Below are positions 12,444-24,700 of a stretch of DNA of 64,000 nucleotides, in pieces. The notes beneath the pieces were generated by a model. It was not told the DNA's origin. It ran no database searches and worked only from the letters and a program-made list of their open reading frames with translations. A program made the position numbers and the translations under genes. Origin of the DNA: Botrytis cinerea B05.10 (lineage: Eukaryota; Ascomycota; Leotiomycetes; Helotiales; Sclerotiniaceae). Location of the stretch: contig NC_037323.1 in assembly GCF_000143535.2 (NCBI RefSeq), positions 1,674,001 through 1,738,000 on the forward strand, given 5' to 3'. Each line of letters begins with the position of its first letter. The stretch's first letter is position 1.

Positions 12444-15265
12444 ATGTCCGATAGTCCATTGTCGATTGCTGCTAGTATCACGGGATTGCTTACCTTTGTT
12501 GCAGCTGTTATGGCTGGTTTCTATGCACATGCTCTCGGTCTTCGTGATGCCGTTGATACGCAAGCCGAAATATCGAGTGCATTAGATAAAATATATCTTC
12601 TCGAAACGGAGACTGATATGTTGAATAATGCATATTTGGCTTCGCTCATTCGTCAACCCGATCGAAAATATGGTACTGGTGATTTCAAGTATTTTCAAGG
12701 ACTTTATGTCCAATCGTTAGAACGAATGAGAGTCATGGACAGAGAGCTGAGGACAAGTGCCGAATTGGTAACCAAAGGTGATGGGTATGGTAGGATTTCC
12801 AGAGTGAAGAGAAAGGCTGCTTGGATGGCATCAAGAGCTCGTATCCAAAGAGATATCGATGAGAGGAAGACCGAGAGCATAAGGATCTTTCAAATCCAAC
12901 TTGCCATGTTATCAGCGTGAGTTTGACCAATTGCTCATTCTCGACTATTGTTGGGAACTAGCTCAAGGATACATGCAGGAAAATTGATGAGCTATCTTAT
13001 CATCAAAACAATCATAACGCCACCTGCAATGTCATGCTGGCCGATATGGGAGACTTGTCAAAGTATGTGCTGTTAACGTCCGGCATCATATGCTGGACCC
13101 CCAAAATCAATACCTACTAATCCATTCAATAGTGGCATGATGAAACTACCTCCTACACCTCCAACCCCTATACTTTCTGCTCCCTTTCCTGATCGACTCA
13201 AGATCAATAATCATGCAGAAATATCAGCCACGCCAAGTCAATACCACACGCCATCAAAAACGTCTGAACCAACTCCACTTATTTCACTTCCATTGAGGGT
13301 ATGAGAGTATAAGATATTCTGGATTCCAAAAATTGTATTCCAAAAGACTTCGTTCTAGTACCACGTCAAAGCTTCCGACCCATTACACTAAATTGCAACC
13401 TGGTCACCGGAAGAGAAAGAATTCTTCAGCTCTTCCAGGAATATTGCCCCGAACAGACTATTTTACGCCTAGCCACGCATACTCCTTGCAGGGCATGTCT
13501 ATTCCCGTCGTACATTAGTCTTCGGATTTTCTTATCTCAAATTTCAGCTCCGAACATAGATTCGATTTGGGATATAACGAAAATCGCTCATGAAATCGAA
13601 CGTTGCATGCGACTCAATTTATACTCGCTATCCCCTGGGCGTACTGAATGATGAAGTACGCCATTGTCATCAACAACGTCGCTGTATGCGAAGGCAGTTT
13701 ATGATAAGTGTTATCAACGCCTCGAGTATTAAGGCCAATAGTATTGTAAAGTCTTGGATATCGATTGCTCATCCTATCCGGACACATGAAATACCTAAAG
13801 TGGTTATCGGTTGGCAGGAAGGAAAAGTATGTGATCAACTCTTGGTATTTTCCAATCACTTTCATCCTTGATACTAACATTCAAAAGGGTGAAGGATAAT
13901 AAAGTTAGCATTGATGATCTCAAAGATGGCAGCAGCGTATTCGGGCAACTTAAGGGTTCGATCTTGAAGGAAACTCTACGGTCAATGGAACTATCATCAC
14001 AATGTACCGTCGATACCCAAAAGAATATCGCAAATGGATCCGCAATGGGAGTATCTGGGACCAAAACGCCCACAGGACTATCCCGCAAAACCAGCATCTC
14101 AAGCAAAAGGAAATCTTGGTATAGTCTATCAAGCAGAAAGTCGGAAGATTGCAAACCTAGCACTTTCGAACAGACCAGCCTTTGCAATCAAACGGAAATC
14201 CCGAAAGACCGAAAAACAACCCCTCCACACGCAACAAGAGAACTTCAACCCAGCACCCATAAAACCACTTCCAATAACCCCATCACAATCATTGTCACAT
14301 CCCCAACCTCAGACACCAACACCCAACCAGACTCTTGCTCAATATCTAGTACATCATCACATTCCTCATCCCCCTCCTTAAAATCTACCTCCAGCTTCGA
14401 TCCTTCCCTTCTCATGCCCCCCTTCCCACCAACTCCTCTGAAATACGACATCCCCAAATCCAACGAAGCGCCCGAGGTGAAAAAATGGCTCATCGTTTGT
14501 ATGAATCGAAAAGCTGATACGCTCCCCCGCAAACTCGTTTTTCGCATGATGGAAATTTATGGGATTAAAAAGGAAGAGTTGGATCCGACAATGTGGGGAA
14601 AGCTTCAGCAAGGGGTTGTAGATGAGGGAGTGGTATTGAGTGTTGATGTTGATGTTGAGGATATGAATAAGAATAAGAATGAAGATAAAGGGAATATTGA
14701 GGGGGAGAAACAAGAGCCAGAGAAAGAAAAGAAAAAGGAGGAAATTAACACTGTCGATAAATCAGGAAGTCCAAGAATTTCATTCTATTCTCGAGGCAAG
14801 CGTGGTCGAAAAGATATCTCTTCCGAACATCATCATCCCAACAACCCAATTCCCACGAAACGACACTCCTACCCCAACTCCATTTCCAAACCCAACAATA
14901 ACAATAACAACAAAAATCACACCACAATCACCACCATCAAAAACATAAACCCACCCCCCAAACCCCTCACCACCAACCCGCGAATCTGGCAAAACCCCTC
15001 ATCACGCGCTCGAAACTGGCCTACCACCACCCCAAACAATAATAGTAATCACCACCACCACAACATGATGAATATGCATCACAACGCTGCATTTTCTTTT
15101 CCGCCGTATGCACATACAAATTCCCACGCGAAAAGACCAAGCACACAGCACGGAAAACAAAATCGGTATGGGAAAATGACGAAGAGGAAAATGGGGGTTT
15201 GCCCGCCGAGTTCGAGGAGGGGATCGATGGTTTCGTTGGGGAGGATTCCGGAGTGTGAGGAGTGA
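12444..15265 (+). CDS. Unrecognised multi-exon fungal protein (structure uncertain in the middle)
   Basis: The N-terminal part is clear: exons 12444-12916, 12979-13062 and 13133 onward share one frame. They encode MSDSPLSIAASITGLL with a hydrophobic helix (about 8-30), a long charged helical region, and then a Pro-rich segment (PPTPPTPILSAP). That frame meets TGA at 13302 unless an intron starts at the GT at 13237 or 13299. A second open segment without its own start (about 13347-13640, another frame) encodes helix-like protein including RERILQLFQEY and IDSIWDITKIAHEIE and is probably an exon. The final exon runs from about 13895 (after CAAAAG) to 15265. It starts KVKDNKVSIDDLKDG and is Ser/Thr-, Lys- and Asn/His-rich, with a compact stretch near APEVKKWLIVCMNRK and LVFRMMEIYGIKKEEL. 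The N terminus resembles that of fungal STAND and similar helical proteins, but I recognise no defined family. It could be one gene, two genes, or a gene damaged in the middle. Convergent with IDO. Confidence 0.5.
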
Positions 15266-15576
15266 GGAGCGAGTGGTTGGTTAGAGGGGAGGGGGAGGGG
15301 GAGGGGGTCAGGGGATTGCGCAAATGGAGGAAGGGAGAAAGAGAAGGTTGTTTATGTGGAGGATTCTGTTACTACTATATATACACATTCATCGGCGTTA
15401 TGATCAATGAATATAATCCGGCGTTTTTTTTTCCCCCTCGGTATGTATGTATGAATGGATGGATGGATGAATTATTTGGTTGGAACTTTGGGATTTGGGA
15501 ATTAGGAATTAGGATTGGAATTGGAATTTGGGATTTTGAACCTATTGTATATATATCTACTGAGTATTTATTATTC

Positions 15577-15622
15577 ATATCACATCAATATCAATATCAA
15601 TATCAATATCAATATCAATCAT
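15577..15622 (+). repeat. (ATCAAT)n hexanucleotide microsatellite
   Basis: About seven tandem copies of a TATCAA unit can be read directly. Confidence 0.85.
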
Positions 15623-15740
15623 CGTCAGGTCAGTCTTTGTGAACGCTTATTTATCCATCCCCTCCTCCCATCATCCCACCTATTCATCTCAAATTATGCG
15701 AAAGCCCTATCGATAATCGATGTATCGATGTATCGATATA

Positions 15741-15764
15741 ACCCCCCACCCCCCCCCCCCCCCC
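15741..15764 (+). repeat. Poly-C tract
   Basis: A run of about 23 C bases interrupted by one A, followed by CTCTCTC. Confidence 0.9.
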
Positions 15765-15795
15765 TCTCTCTGACAAAACACTTATGAGATTAATA

Positions 15796-15847
15796 TCCAT
15801 ATCCAAATCCATATCCAAATCCATATCCAAATCCATATCCAAATCCA
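15796..15847 (+). repeat. Tandem ATATCCAAATCC repeat
   Basis: About four copies of a 12-base unit built from ATATCC and AAATCC. Confidence 0.8.
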
Positions 15848-16274
15848 ATAAATCGAATCTTTCATACCCCCCCTTTCCCCAGAACGATATATGATATATT
15901 TCTCATCTCAGCCAGGTCAACAATTTCTCATTCCATCCCGCTCCATCCCATTCCAGCCAATAGTATACCATATATTACATACAATGCAGCTCTATACATT
16001 TTGGTTAGTATTAGATGATATCAACTTTCATTCATTCACTTATATACACATACATAGGTATGCATCAAATAATTCTTGTGTTGTCAAAACTCAACATCGG
16101 ACGAGTCATCAAATTCATCAAATTTCACTAACTAACCAGCTTATCAAAACTTTACCAAACAGTTGCTGCCCATAACAGACACCTCTATGAGCAGGTATCT
16201 CCATCAAGAATAAAAGACTAACCATGTATTTTCAAGTAAGAAGCCACAATGTGATAAGTAGCACATACATCCGC

Positions 16275-17830
16275 TTAATAACTACACAATCCACCGACCT
16301 CATCATCCAAAGTCCATGTTCCAGCCAATCCACCTAATTCCAATTCCCCATCAGGTTGTTCATCCAGTTTTCCCACGAAGAAATCCCCTTTACCCATCGT
16401 ATTCAAATCTCTATTCATGACTCTTCTCGCCCAAGAATCAATTGTTGGCTCTCCAGTTTCATCCCTCGCTTGTTTTAAAAAGGGGATAAGCGCCGTACCG
16501 CCCGTCCCCTTCAATTTCCTCTTCTTCTCTTCGTCATCACCTTTTCCACGAGATGCAGTTGCAATATCTACCTTTCGGCTACGAGTTGCTTCGGGACTCA
16601 TGGAACGGGAATGAGTGTGAGATTCACGGGATTTGATAACGATGTAACGTGTGACAATAGCGATGTGTTTGTCGCGGAATGTGCGCAACATGGCGAGACA
16701 AGCATCGTAGGCGAGACATAGTTCATGGTTATCGGTATGCGCTTCGACGTAACCGCGAATGTTGGCCACGACGGTCATATCTTCTAGGAATCGTCGATGA
16801 GCTCCTGGCATGTATTTTCTCATTTCGAGAAGAAAGTTATGCTTGGTTCGTGGAGCTGCGCCTTCAGCTTCACTCTCTGATGCGGCATCCTTCTTCTCAC
16901 CCGTGGGTCGATGTTCTATTCCTAGAACAATATCGAAGAATTGAAGAATGGAGCTTTGAGCATTACTGCCCCCAGAGAGTTGGCGATATTGACCAACTCC
17001 ATTACCCTCATCATAGAAAACTCCATTTGGTAATCCGGCTTCTTCCATATTCTTACTACCAGCAAGGAAAGGACGAATTCGATTATAGAACACATGAGGA
17101 TCGCAGCTTTCATGCATACGTTGAAGAAGTGTTCCAAGATCATCGATTCTTTCTGCAAAAGTTCGAAGACAAGATGTAACAGTTTTGCTATCGTTCTTAC
17201 GAGCCGCCTCAATTGCTGTAAGCATGAGAGGAAGAACAGGAGCAGCTCGAGCCTCGATTGCCACTGAAACCAAATAAAACCAAGACTCGTCGATAGAGCC
17301 AGTAAATGTGGTTAAAGTGGCAAGATTCTCCAAGTTGTCGACATGTTCATCTGCGAACAATGGTTTAAAGTTCCAGAGACAGACGGCAGCATATGTGGCG
17401 ACTGGTGGTACTTCCAAGTAGTTGGAAATGTGTAAAAGGGGGACTGTAATGGATGGCGGCAGGTTCTGTAAATATCACACGTAATTAGCACGAGATTTCC
17501 AAACAAGGCTTTCAGATCGATGGAAAGAATTGTACAAACCTCTTCAGGGCTATCACCACCCCAAATGTAGCTATGCGCCATGAAACATAACAACGAATAT
17601 GCTCTTCGCCATTCCGAATCATGTTCCAGACCGGCAGTCGAAAGAACTGGCAGACGATCAATAACACCGCGCAGGCGTTTACTCAAAATCAAACCTTGAA
17701 GGTTTGCATTGATCGCCTCCCATTTGTTGTAGTATGGATCGGGAAGTCGTTCGAGAGGCAGATCAGCCGGAAGAAATCCATATTCTGGAGATATTCCGTA
17801 TTGGCTGAGTTTGGGAAGTGGAGGAAGCAT
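16275..17830 (-). CDS. Indoleamine 2,3-dioxygenase
   Basis: Minus strand, exons 17830-17540 and 17465-16275 (74-nt intron), 493 residues. The enzyme uses heme to open the tryptophan indole ring to N-formylkynurenine, the first step of the kynurenine route to NAD+ (cytosolic). Family landmarks are present in order: a helical N-terminal domain with YNKWEAINANL; SGGSNAQSS (261-269), the conserved S-G-G-S-x-A-Q loop; HNFLLEMRKYMPGAHRRFLED; FRDKHIAIVTRYI with H364 as the expected proximal heme ligand; and GTGGTALIPFLKQARDET near the C terminus. The length is in the fungal range and longer than human IDO1 (about 400) owing to an acidic insert after IEHRPTGEKK and a basic Lys/Arg insert before GTGGT. 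The start follows from MLPPLPKLSQYGISPEYGFLP, a normal IDO N terminus. It is divergent from Vps23 across 853 bases. Confidence 0.95.
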
Positions 17831-18683
17831 CGTCTGATTTGGGAGAGAGAAAGATAGATAGGTTTAGTATCTGTCCTGACGCAAGGAGTATAGGATCTTT
17901 TGCCCAATACTCCTCAGCCTTTTCGATAATCTTTGACGTTGCTTTGCATATGAACTGCAATGCGAATATGTTTCGTGGGCCCCAAAGGTAGTGGAATGAA
18001 GATGAAGGATAAAATGTTTTGGAAACTTTGACGGGAAATCCTTTTTTTTTGGTTGGAGGGGACCATTGCCCCTCCTATATAGGAAAGAGACTAATAAAGG
18101 AATGGGAGAAAAATTAGCATTAACCAGCACCTTTCCGCTTAGAAAGCAAGCTCTGCTCGGAAGTGCGCGGTATCGGCCCATAAAGAGTCATCATTTTCCT
18201 TTGCCAGAAGATTGTTTGTCATGGCCACGGTCATGCTATGATATGATATGATATGTCAAAGAGGTTTCTTTGCTTGACTGTCGCGGCGTCGTCCGATCAG
18301 ACATTGGACATTGGACATTGGACATTGGATACTGGATACTGCATACGTGATACTTGATACGTGATGAGTTTGATATGCGAGTCTGACTGCCAATCTCACT
18401 CTCGCAGGGCCCGAGTTGGATGTTTCAACGTCCATGCGGCCCACATGCACAACCCACCCAATCCATACGACTGTCCAGCCTTCCATCCATCCATCCATCC
18501 ATCTTGGTCTTGAACATCCCTCCCTTCATCCATCATCTAAGATTATCTAATCAATCACATGATACTTTCTAGCTAAGCTCCACCCCCACCCGTCCCATCA
18601 TCATTGCGCTCTGAATAGCTTCACGACCGCCATCTAGCGAGCGAGCTGGCTGGACCTGAAGCTCATTTATCACAATTATCATA
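17831..18683. other. Divergent promoter region of IDO and Vps23
   Basis: Contains four tandem GACATTG copies near 18300-18330 and an ATCC run near 18483-18502. No gene is supported. It probably carries both promoters. Confidence 0.5.
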
Positions 18684-20609
18684 ATGGCCGGTGTTCAGCA
18701 GCGAGTTCTGAACTGGCTATACAGTGTTCTCACAAGCGTATGCAAATCTGTCCGCCACGTTTCACAGCTCTATTCATACTCACATTCGATATCAGGAATA
18801 TCGAGATATAAATCGCACATATAATGACATCGCCCAAACTCTTTCTCAATACAACTCATTGTCCCCACGAACAGATGTTTACAGTACGTGGATACGCTTA
18901 CATATTATACCACCAACTCGAATACTAATGCGCAAGCTAAATAGCATGCGAGAATGGCGCATCTTCACTCCTTCTTCACCTTTCTGGCACCCTACCTGTG
19001 AATTTTCGCGGCACAACCTATAGATTCCCAATCGCATTATGGATACCTCACGCATATCCGCACGAAGCTCCATTAGTATACGTGACGCCGGTTGAGGGAA
19101 TGGTAGTAAGAGCAGGTCAACATGTAGATCCGCAAGGGAAGGTCTATCATCCATATTTAATGCGGTGGCCAGACTATTGGGATGTGAGTCGCACAACTTG
19201 GCATATGGAAGCTTTGAAATTACCTGGCAGATGTACTGATGAATTGAAATATACAGAAATCTAACGTGCTCGATTTTCTCGCGATTCTACGAGATGTTTT
19301 TGCTAAAGAGCCTCCTGTTATATCGAAACAGCAACAAAATGCTACACCACGTCCACAGCCAACAGCTATGCCTCCTCCTATACCGCCACTTCCACCAAAT
19401 GTAGCTCGGTCGATACCAGGTTCAGCTTCTCCACGTCCACTGACCGACGACCTCCCTCCACCTCCCCCGCCGAAACCTACAAATCATGCAGCACCCTACT
19501 CCCCTTCGAGTTCCCCGCGGCGAGATGATGGGCCACCATTACCCCCATTACCCCCGCAAGTTGGATATGATAGTAGCAGATATGCGCCGCCAATTCCACA
19601 ATCACCAAATAGACAATCGCATGCTCCTCAAAGAAGTAGTAGTCTTCGTTATGAAAGTGCCCCTCCATTGCCACCGCAACAGCCCAGGCAAACCTTACCG
19701 GAACCATCATATAGTCCTGTGAGTCCAATAACTCCACCAGATGATTCATATAGACAGTCCTCATACTCTCAGTCATACCAACAACCTCCGCAACCTCAAC
19801 AACCTCAACAATACCCACCACAACAAGCATACAACGCAAACAATATTCAACAGCCGGCGCCCCAAAATGGTAGACCTCCACCGCCGCCTCAATACATGCA
19901 TCCACAGCAACAACCATACCCTGGACATCCAGCCCATCAGCAATGGCCTCAATACCAGCAGCAACACCAACAAACGCCGCCACCACAACCTCAAGCCAAA
20001 CCTCCACCACCGCCTGACCTTCTTGACGCCCCATTAACTCTTTCTATCCCCGATGCCTCATCCGCCAATCTTCCAGCTCCACCTGTTCCACCTAACCCTG
20101 AAAAGGATATGCTCCTCCACAAACTCGCTAACGCTTTACACTCCCAACGCCTTCATCACACTACCCAAACCACTTCTTCTATTCCAGGCCTTCAGTCGCA
20201 ACAAAAGTCTATGCTCACCACACTCTCCGCGATGCAATCTGAAATATCTGCTCTCGAATCTCTCTCCACCCTTCTCTCCAATAATACAACGGTTCTCCAC
20301 ACCTCTCTCCAAACCGCCGACAAACTTCTTCAAACCTCTCAACATCGTACTCCTCCCTCCATCGATGAACTACTCGTCGCACCAACAGTTGTAGGAAACC
20401 AACTTTATGAATTAGTATGTGAAGAAAGGAGTCTTGGAGATGCGATTGATGTCTTAGGCAAAGCGGTTGAGAGGGGAAGGATCAGTGGACCAACGTTTGC
20501 AAAGATGACGAGAGGATTAGCTAGAGAATGGTATTTGAAAAAAGCGTTGGTTAGGAAAATTGGAAGGGGTATGGGATTGAATGGGGTAGCTGGAGTGGGT
20601 GGATATTGA
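18684..20609 (+). CDS. ESCRT-I subunit Vps23/Tsg101 homologue
   Basis: Four exons, 18684-18737, 18796-18883, 18945-19183 and 19257-20609, give 577 residues. The UEV (ubiquitin E2 variant) domain occupies about 1-150: EYRDINRTYNDIAQTLS, ENGASSLLLHLSGTLPVNFR, TYRFPIALWIPHAYPHEAPL and WPDYWDKSNVLDFLAILRDVF, with splice junctions that rebuild these conserved stretches exactly. It lacks the catalytic Cys of true E2 enzymes, as expected. Residues about 150-365 are Pro/Gln-rich, followed by a helical region and the C-terminal steadiness box (about 492-570: PSIDELLVAPTVVGNQLYEL ... AREWYLKKALVRKIGRG). As part of ESCRT-I, the protein recognises ubiquitinated cargo and P(S/T)AP-type motifs on endosomes and sorts cargo into multivesicular bodies; in filamentous fungi it also supports ambient pH signalling (Pal/Rim pathway). 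The start gives a normal UEV N terminus (MAGVQQRVLNWLYSVLTS). Confidence 0.95.
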
Positions 20610-21780
20610 TATTCTATGTTGAAGATATGAGAAGAAAAGGGAAGAAAAGAGAAAGGCTAGAACCAATTATTATAGCTAGCTGGATTTTGGAATACATACA
20701 AGCAGAGCATGAAGGAAAGAAGACGATGAGTTAGCTCAAATCTAGGAAAAATCAAATCATATATAAATCAAATGAAAATATAAATATAAATTCTCTTCAA
20801 GAGAAACCTTCCATAGCTCACCAGTACATTAGTTGGCGCGTGACTTGTTATATTTCATTGGTCAATTTTTATACTCTAAAAGTTTTGTTGCACATCTAAA
20901 TTATTCCGAATCTAACAAAGTTTTGACTAGGAAAATTCGGAATTTGAATTCTTCTTGCCTTTTGGCAACAAGCATCGAGACATTATCAAAATTCACGTTG
21001 AATCACACATCAAATCACTTCACTCAAATCATAAATCCCTTAAAAATAAACTTTCAACACACGTTCGATTCCATTTCCATGTCATATCAATCAACCACTG
21101 TACACACCACCACCACACACACACACACACATGCATACATACACACGTGGAAATACTAGCTACAAAAGAAATCGAGATGTCCCATCCCTACACCCCTCCA
21201 TCCATCCGTATCCCATGTGTTTATTCACCGAGAGGCCATCGGCTCCCAAGTCATCCATCCGTCCACTTTGTCTTCCCGCCCTCCACGATTTCCGGGAAAC
21301 AAATCCTCATGCATCGCCAATAGCGATATGACAATGTCCATTCCCACCCGTCCACCCAAACATTGATGAGATGAATATCCGAGATCCTCTTTTTCTCACC
21401 CAAGTACGTTCCTTTCTTTAACTAACCTTAACTATCAAATCATAAACAGGAACAGAAAAGAAGCTAGGCCAAACAAAGCAAGCTCAAAATAATTTTCCCC
21501 ACCATCACCACCACCACCACCATATCATGTCAAATCTCAAATCTCCTACCGCTCCACCTCAAATTGTGAAAAAAATAACAAGAAAAGAAAATGAAGTAAA
21601 TATTTGTCAACCTTTCCATTAGGTAGTGGCAACTGTCCAGGTTGGAGGTAGGCACAATTCACGCTCATTGCAAATTTACTCGACAGGCCTCCTGACCTAT
21701 GTAATGTGCTCAAGTTGAGGGCGTTCACCAAATGGGTGATGTCCACTGGAGAACCATAAGGCATAATTTGGAAATTACTC
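20610..21780. other. Convergent intergenic region of Vps23 and Ssn6
   Basis: Shared 3' region of two convergent genes. Contains an (AC)n run near 21114-21131 and an ACC run near 21505-21521. Short frames (for example 20955-21323) are low-complexity shadows. Confidence 0.55.
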
Positions 21781-24700
21781 TCAAAGATTCGTCTCGATCT
21801 TTGGTTGCCCATTGGATAATCCGTTTGCAGCATGCCCATTAACGCCTGTTGGGCTAGTGATTTTTGGATCACCACTCACGGATGGAGGCCCAGATGGTTG
21901 AGCGGAAATAATTCCTCCCTTTTTGTCTTCTTCTCCATCATCATCGTAATTTTCGTCTACATCCATTTTTCGTGCTGCACGTTCTGGTTCACTGGCAGCC
22001 GGTGTTGGCTGTGCGGGAGTTGAAGGGGCTTGCTCCATGCGCTGAGCTAGTGATGGTTGTGCTACCGGTACTTGTTGACGATCGCGCTCATCTATTGAAG
22101 CCTCTTTGATTGGAGTAGCCTGCCGAGGAAGAGCAGGAGGTGGTCCAACTTCGTATGTATGAGGTGGTGGACGCGAATCTTGCTGCATTGCTGGATGGCT
22201 TTGCATGCCGTGAGTTGGTGGATGATGCGCAGCCTCTGAGGGGTGATAGTTCTCGTTCGCACGACGTTGTTCAGCGGCACGTGTTTCAGCTGCACGGCGC
22301 TGGTCTTCAACTCTCCTTTGATTCTCTGCTTGCCTTTGCTGCTCTTCAGCAAGGCGTTGTTCTTCAATCCTTCTTTGGTCTTCGGCGCGACGAGCTTCAG
22401 ATGTGCTACGATGAAATTGTGCTCGGTCACTTGGTGGTGTAGAAGGCCTGCGGTGGTGCATGTCTTCTAGTCGTGCACGATTTTCATCAGAAGCTGGCTT
22501 CTTCACTGCGGGTTCATCCTCCCATTCACGCATTCGCTTTGGACCTACAGATGGTGGTCTGTTATCACCACGATCTGAAGATGGGGCATCTACCGCAGAC
22601 AAGGCAGATGTTGGGGCTGAGGCGCCTCCCTCAATCACGCTTCTTTCGGGGATTTCGGTATGATGAGCATATGGTGGTTGATTGGAATAGGGAGTCTTGG
22701 GAGATGGCATTGTTGCACTCATTATTGGCCGAACATCTGGTCGAGGACTGTTACGGCCAAACGATGGCAAAGGAACAGGGCCAGCACCATTCATTCCATT
22801 TTGAGCTGGTGGTAGTACGGATGGAGGACCCGAAGGTGGAGGAGCGTAGTTTGTGTTCGCAACTCTTTGTGGCTGAGAAGGAGGTCCTTGTGATTGTTGT
22901 GCATGAGCAGGTGGAGGTGGCTGTGCTCCCGATGCTGCTCCTGCTCCAGGACCTGGGTAAGGACCTAGAGGGTGGTGGTCACGGGAGTCTCTTGGATCAC
23001 GGGGTTCTCTCTGGTCCCTTGGATCTCTTGGGTCCCTTGGATCCCTTTGATCTCTAGGATCCCGAGGATCCCTCAGATCTCTGGGATCACGAGGCTGAAG
23101 CTCCGCGGCACGAGGGTCGACACGAGGATCTTTGAATTCCGTTTTGAATTCTCTAGGATCCCTTGGGTCCCTTTGCTCTCTTGGGTCCCTTGGATCTCTG
23201 GGGTCCCTAGGATCTCTTAGATCTCTAGGGTCTCTTGGGTCCCTTATATCTCTAGGATCTCTGGGGTCTCTCGGGTCTCTCATCTCTATGGGAGCTCGTT
23301 GTGGGGAACGAGGACGAGGTGGAAGTTGTTGACGCGCATCGGTACCAGGATATGGTCTCATTTGCTGATCTTGTCTAGGACTTGGTACACGCTGTGTAGG
23401 TGGAATTGGACCGCGATCAGCTCCTCGTTGATCAAAAGGGTTTGGTGGCTGAGAAGGAGGATTAATTTCAGCAAGTCTACTTCCCCATCCATTAGCTGCA
23501 GGTGGACCTTGGGCTTGCGCTTGAGGAGCAGGATTTCCCCATTGAGGCCCAGGAGGGCCAACGGCACCAGTGGCTTGATAAGCTTGAGGATGTACATCTT
23601 GTGGCAGAGGAGCAGTTGCCTGACCTGGCATACCGTTGGCTTGCCCACTTCGCAATAATTGTAGACGAGCTTTGATATGAACATTGTTAGGATCAAGTTC
23701 AGCAGCACGTTGATAAGCATCCAAAGCGTCGTTGATCTGGTTGTTACATGATTCATACTATGTAAACGATTAATAATGTCTCAAACACGACCGGCTAAAG
23801 GTGAAGCAAACTTACCAGAGTACCCAAGTCGTACCAGACCTCGGAGATGTACGGGTTCAAGCGTATCGCGCGGGAATATGCATCAAGCGCATCTCGGTAC
23901 TGATTAATTTGGTAATACAAAACGCCAATCGAGCACCAGAAAGTTGGATTCCGTCCGTCTCGATAAACAGCTTGCTGATAGGCCTCGTATGCCTTGGGGT
24001 ACTTCTGTTGTGACATGTAGCACCGACCGAGGAGGTACCAACTCTGTGCATCGCTTTGATCTGCCACGTGTTAGCGTGTGAAATGTGAGACCGATCATAT
24101 TTGACGAGTCTTACCGGAACCGACAGATTGTTCCAAGTACTCAATGGCCTGCTCTTGACTTTGGAAACTGGTACTCTGTTGGTGATGCAGCCATCCAAGT
24201 TGCTGAAGGACCTTTGCATGTTTTGGATCCCGATCGAGAACACGCTTATAGGCAATTTTGGCATTATCGTACTACAAGCAACCTGTCAGAATTATCCAAT
24301 CACACTCCAACCTTCGGACTTACATCTTTTTGTTGCTCGTGAACATGTCCAATCTGGAACCAAATATCCTCTTCTGTCAATGGAGTTGGTGGCACACTAA
24401 CAATGTATCGGAAACACTACAAGAAGTTAGGAACACATGTCACTGGATTTTTGATCAGATGACTTACTTCCAGACTCTGTTGATATTTTTGCTGTTGTTT
24501 GTATATTATACCTAGGCGGAAATAAATTTCATTGGCCTTTTCGAAATCTGGCTGCATTCTCATAACTTGCGAAAATGCTTCCTCGGCGTGTTCAAGAGAA
24601 CCATATCTATCATATAGTATTCCGATACCATACCAAAGTTTAGGCTCCTGAGGTGGATGGTTAGACTTGAGATACAAGAGGCGCGTTAATCTACTAACCT

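Larger units (their letters stand above)
15266..16274. other. Convergent intergenic region rich in simple repeats
   Basis: No gene. The stretch holds G-rich, ATCAAT and ATATCCAA repeats and a long C run, and separates two convergent genes. Confidence 0.6.
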
